DNA of 21,653 nucleotides from a virus. The notes under the pieces are model-generated. The model worked only from the letters and a program-made list of their open reading frames with translations. It was not told the origin of the DNA and ran no database searches. The position numbers and the translations under genes are program-made. The DNA is taken from positions 1 to 21,653 of the IMG/VR virus record IMGVR_UViG_3300035701_007077. One strand, 5' to 3'. Positions within the stretch are counted from its first letter, which is position 1. The number at the start of each line of letters is the position of its first letter. Below, piece by piece: positions 18,473-21,653 of the stretch.

Positions 18473-21400
18473 TTAATGTAAGAAAGTCACATCACCTACT
18501 TTATCAAAATACGTACCATCGATATATCGGCCAGTTGCTTTCCACACATATACACCTTGAACAGCTAAACTCCCATTAGCAAAATATCCGTCCCATCCTT
18601 TATGCAAATCATAACTTTCATATATAAGAACGCCCCATCTATTGAAAATCTGTAATTTATATTCCAATACATTCTCAAAATGAGGTCTGAATACCGCATC
18701 ATCTACTTGACCTTCTGTCCAATATCCACCCGTTGGCCCCGATTGGTTCCAAATAAATGCATTAGGAAACGCTAATTTCCCAACATTATATTGTACTTTT
18801 ATTGGCGTTGTTGAACTTAATGAATCTATACACCCATCTTTAGATGTTACAATTAGTGTAACATTATAAACCCCTTCTGCTGTATACTTATGCCATGGAT
18901 TATCTTCAATAGAAGTAGCGCCGTCTCCAAATTTCCATAATCTATATGCGTCGTACATTGAATAATTATAAAATACCACTACTTGTGAATTATTAGTAAC
19001 TTCTGTTGGGTATATGGTAAAAGAAGCAGATGGATTTTGAAAAACAGTAACTAATCTTTTGCTAGTCGTTTGACCACTTACATTTGTGGCGATTAATCTA
19101 ACAACATACTTTCCAGGGGTATAATACACATGTATTGGATTTTCCTCAACGGAAAATACATTATCACCAAAGTCCCATAAATATGAACTTGCCCCAACAC
19201 TATTATTCACAAACGGGACGTTCAATGGAGAACATCCTGTAGTATCAGGATCAAATTTTGATATCGGAAGAGGCGGCATGATAACTTTAATATGTATGGT
19301 ATCAAATGCAAGACATCCAAATCTATCAGGAATTGTTTGATATTTAACAACATGTATTCCTAATCCCGCTGCGTTCGGATTAAACATATTTCCTGTTATC
19401 CCGTTCCCCGAAAATACTCCATTGATAGGTGTTGCATTTAACACCACTGGTGGTTCATTAATAAACAGGGTTCGCACAGGGGTTATTTGTACTATAGGTA
19501 CGGGCATGACAGATATTGTTATTTGATCCACATCAACGCATCCATAAGAATTAGTTATAGTGTAAATAACAACATGATCTCCAACACCAAGTACAGATGG
19601 GTTAAAAACATTAGTGGAAATAGATCCCGACCATATTCCTCCAGTCTGTCGAGTTGTTAAAGTTACTGGTGAATTGTTAACACACATAGTATCAACTGGA
19701 ATTATTGTGGCATCTGGTGATGCAACAACATCTATAGTTATATTATCTGTATCGAAACATCCACTCGAATTAGTGATATTATATGTTATTAAATGAGAAC
19801 CAACCCCAGCTATTCTAGGATTAAAAATATTTCCACTAACACCCTTTCCAAGCCATGTTCCGCCTGAATCCTGAGCTGCTAGTGTAACATTTGAATCATT
19901 AATACATACGACGCCAACAGGAGTTATTGTCGCATCTGGCACGGGTAAAATAGTAATAGTTATTTGATCAACATCACTACAAAATGGATCGGCAATAAAA
20001 TAAGTTATAACATGATTACCTATTCCTGCAACGGCTGGATCAAATGTGTTACCTATAACTCCCTTTCCTGACCATACGCCGCCCAAATCTTTACTTGTCA
20101 AAGTTATTATGGAATTATTAAGACATAATGGGGGTACAGGTGTTATTGTGGCATCTGGAGCAGGAACGACATCAATTGTAATTTCATCCTCATCGGAACA
20201 ACCATTAGCGTTAATAATATTATATTTTATTAGATGACTACCTATACCTGCAACAACAGGATCAAATGTATTCCCAATAACCCCATTCCCTGTCCATACT
20301 CCGCCTATGTCATGCGAAATAAGGGTTATTTTAGAAATGGTGTCAATACATACGACGCCAACAGGAGTTATAGTTGCGTCGGGAACAGGATAAACAGTAA
20401 TAGTTATTTCGTCAAAATCATTACAATTTGCATTAATTATAGAATACCGTACCCGATGATTTCCAGGGCCAGCAATAAATGGATCAAATGTGTTTCCTAT
20501 AACGCCAGTTCCCGACCATGTTCCACCTGGATCATGAGCATTTAATATGACGGGCGCAGCATCAGCACACATCGGATTAACAGGAGTTATTGTTGCATCT
20601 GGAGCTATAACCAATATAGATGTTTGATCTGAACTTGCACATCCATTTACATCAACTATAATATATGTTATAATATGATTTCCAATACCAGCTATTCCAG
20701 GGTCAAACATATTTCCAACAACGCCTAAGCCAGACCATATACCGCCAGGATCATGTGCTGTTAGTAATACCCTTGGACCTGTGAAACATTGAATTCCTAT
20801 TGGAGTTATAGTAGCATCTGGCAACGGCACAACCGTAATATTAATCTGATCGATATCCGTACATCCACCTATTCCAGTTAAAGAATAAGTTATAGTGTGA
20901 GTTCCAACCCCAGCTATAGCAGGATCAAATCTATTTCCTCTGAAAACACCTGGACCAGACCATGTTCCGCCAGGATCATGTGCAGTTAAGATAATTGGAG
21001 CTCCATTAAGGCACATAGGGCTAACAGGGGTTATAGTAGCATCAGGATATGGCACAATAAGTATTATTGCCGTAGTTACCACAGGTGGATGGTCGCCATT
21101 TAAAACATCAACAGGTGGTCCAGGTATGTTAGGGTCGTCATATGGGTTACAATAATTCCAGTTTCTTAATGTTACCTGAAAATATTGTCCTACTAATTTA
21201 TCGTTGGCAACATTAATGACATCAGACCAAACACCTGAACCTGTGACAGGGCCTGGAAGAGTAATTACAGGTGCAGTATAGGGAAAGATTCTTGGCGTTC
21301 CATTAATAGTTACTGGAATACCTGTCATTGTTATATCAGTTCCATATATCCATTGTATCCATCGGGTAAATAAATTTGGTACATCATTTTCTTGAGGTGG

Positions 21401-21653
21401 CACACAGTTAAATTGTGTTAGATCCTGAAAACGAACATTATCTCCATTACCTACACATATAGGATAAACCGTTGGATTAATATGCATTTCTCCGCCATTA
21501 TGGTCGTCATCATCCCATACAGTAACTATTTGTTCTTGTGCAGAAGAACTACAAAGTACACCGTTAACAACTAGAGTTGCTTGAGGATGATAATTACAAA
21601 CATTTCCAGCAGATGTATATATATGTGATAATGTTGTTTGATAAACACCAGGC
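18473..21653 (-). CDS. Giant secreted repeat protein with PKD domains and CHU_C/T9SS type B-like end, 5' partial
   Basis: The frame has no stop up to the right edge: 55 further codons upstream of the in-frame Met at 21487 read through, with VTVWDDDDHNGGEMHINP spanning that Met, so the true start is outside the window. Counting from that Met: residues 1-147 are a Cys-containing head (PICVGNGDNVRFQDLTQFNC); 148-739 are eight tandem repeats of about 74 residues, most beginning PDATITPV; 740-819 and 820-899 are PKD domains (YLWDFGD, RLWKFGD); 900-1004 is a gliding-motility-associated C-terminal domain (IFNRWGVLIYES, GWDGYFANGS, GVYVWKATG), the sorting signal of T9SS type B cargo. Likely surface-exposed or secreted adhesin-like protein. 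In a phage it could be a fibre or a morphon expressed on the host. Confidence 0.9.
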   Translation of the reverse strand, partial: PGVYQTTLSHIYTSAGNVCNYHPQATLVVNGVLCSSSAQEQIVTVWDDDDHNGGEMHINPTVYPICVGNGDNVRFQDLTQFNCVPPQENDVPNLFTRWIQWIYGTDITMTGIPVTINGTPRIFPYTAPVITLPGPVTGSGVWSDVINVANDKLVGQYFQVTLRNWNYCNPYDDPNIPGPPVDVLNGDHPPVVTTAIILIVPYPDATITPVSPMCLNGAPIILTAHDPGGTWSGPGVFRGNRFDPAIAGVGTHTITYSLTGIGGCTDIDQINITVVPLPDATITPIGIQCFTGPRVLLTAHDPGGIWSGLGVVGNMFDPGIAGIGNHIITYIIVDVNGCASSDQTSILVIAPDATITPVNPMCADAAPVILNAHDPGGTWSGTGVIGNTFDPFIAGPGNHRVRYSIINANCNDFDEITITVYPVPDATITPVGVVCIDTISKITLISHDIGGVWTGNGVIGNTFDPVVAGIGSHLIKYNIINANGCSDEDEITIDVVPAPDATITPVPPLCLNNSIITLTSKDLGGVWSGKGVIGNTFDPAVAGIGNHVITYFIADPFCSDVDQITITILPVPDATITPVGVVCINDSNVTLAAQDSGGTWLGKGVSGNIFNPRIAGVGSHLITYNITNSSGCFDTDNITIDVVASPDATIIPVDTMCVNNSPVTLTTRQTGGIWSGSISTNVFNPSVLGVGDHVVIYTITNSYGCVDVDQITISVMPVPIVQITPVRTLFINEPPVVLNATPINGVFSGNGITGNMFNPNAAGLGIHVVKYQTIPDRFGCLAFDTIHIKVIMPPLPISKFDPDTTGCSPLNVPFVNNSVGASSYLWDFGDNVFSVEENPIHVYYTPGKYVVRLIATNVSGQTTSKRLVTVFQNPSASFTIYPTEVTNNSQVVVFYNYSMYDAYRLWKFGDGATSIEDNPWHKYTAEGVYNVTLIVTSKDGCIDSLSSTTPIKVQYNVGKLAFPNAFIWNQSGPTGGYWTEGQVDDAVFRPHFENVLEYKLQIFNRWGVLIYESYDLHKGWDGYFANGSLAVQGVYVWKATGRYIDGTYFDKVGDVTFLH
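19271..21046 (-). repeat. Eight tandem ~222-bp repeats encoding Ig-like units
   Basis: Unit boundaries in residues counted from the Met at 21487: 148, 223, 296, 369, 444, 517, 591, 664, end 739. Each unit has PDATITPV, a Cys near position 12, GG-x-W near 26-29, G-x-GV-x-GN-x-F, AG-x-G-x-H, and a second Cys near 60. Units 7 and 8 are most diverged and unit 8 has lost its first Cys. The paired cysteines suggest one disulphide per unit outside the cytoplasm. Confidence 0.92.

Noticed and set aside
19271-21046. CRISPR-like array
   Set aside because: The ~222-bp periodicity is protein repeats within one open frame; units differ throughout and there are no spacers.

Overview
The window is AT-rich, compactly coded and most likely a stretch of a large tailed-phage genome infecting a Bacteroidota host. 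For phage: a dense tRNA array (about ten intact or near-intact tRNAs plus several degenerate ones) interrupted by two free-standing homing endonucleases (GIY-YIG and HNH), many small ORFs of unknown function, a KTSC-domain protein and a run of short proteins that share a swappable N-terminal peptide. For a Bacteroidota host: three promoter-like sites fit the Bacteroidota form TTTG-N19/20-TAnnTTTG, and a giant repeat protein ends in a gliding-motility/T9SS type B-like C-terminal domain. A bacterial chromosomal island or integrated element is not excluded. No terminase, capsid or tail gene is visible.

Layout. 1-4925 (minus): an acidic protein running off the left edge, a nucleotidyltransferase overlapping a KTSC gene, two paralogous unknowns, and three small proteins sharing a helical core; three of these proteins begin with the same ~22-residue leader. 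4985-8056: an Hsp20 chaperone diverges from an operon of two small membrane proteins and a ClpC-like unfoldase that lacks the N-domain but keeps a ClpP-docking IGF loop; the divergent region holds two promoters around TGACA/TGTCA repeats. 8104-8216: possible small RNA with a strong terminator. 8266-13142: a small unknown (+), then minus-strand genes for two small membrane proteins, a receiver-PP2C phosphatase, a Tyr/Asn-rich exported protein and a lysine 2,3-aminomutase. 13236-13656: two small plus-strand genes.

13685-17282: the tRNA array. It starts with a consensus promoter, a 28-codon leader ORF with eight Leu codons, mutually exclusive antiterminator/terminator pairings and a boxA-like site, then tRNAs for Asp, Glu, Ala and four different Leu anticodons (AAG, TAG, TAA, CAA). 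The four Leu tRNAs match the Leu codons used in the leader ORF, which suggests a leucine-sensing attenuator controlling a tRNA array. Several other tRNA-like elements have odd anticodon loops, insertions or missing T-arms.

17290-21653 (minus): a PspC-domain membrane protein, an M23 peptidase, and 12 bp upstream of the latter a >1,050-residue secreted repeat protein (eight ~74-residue repeats, two PKD domains, CHU_C-type end) that runs off the right edge. All functional statements rest on reading motifs by eye; no database search was run.
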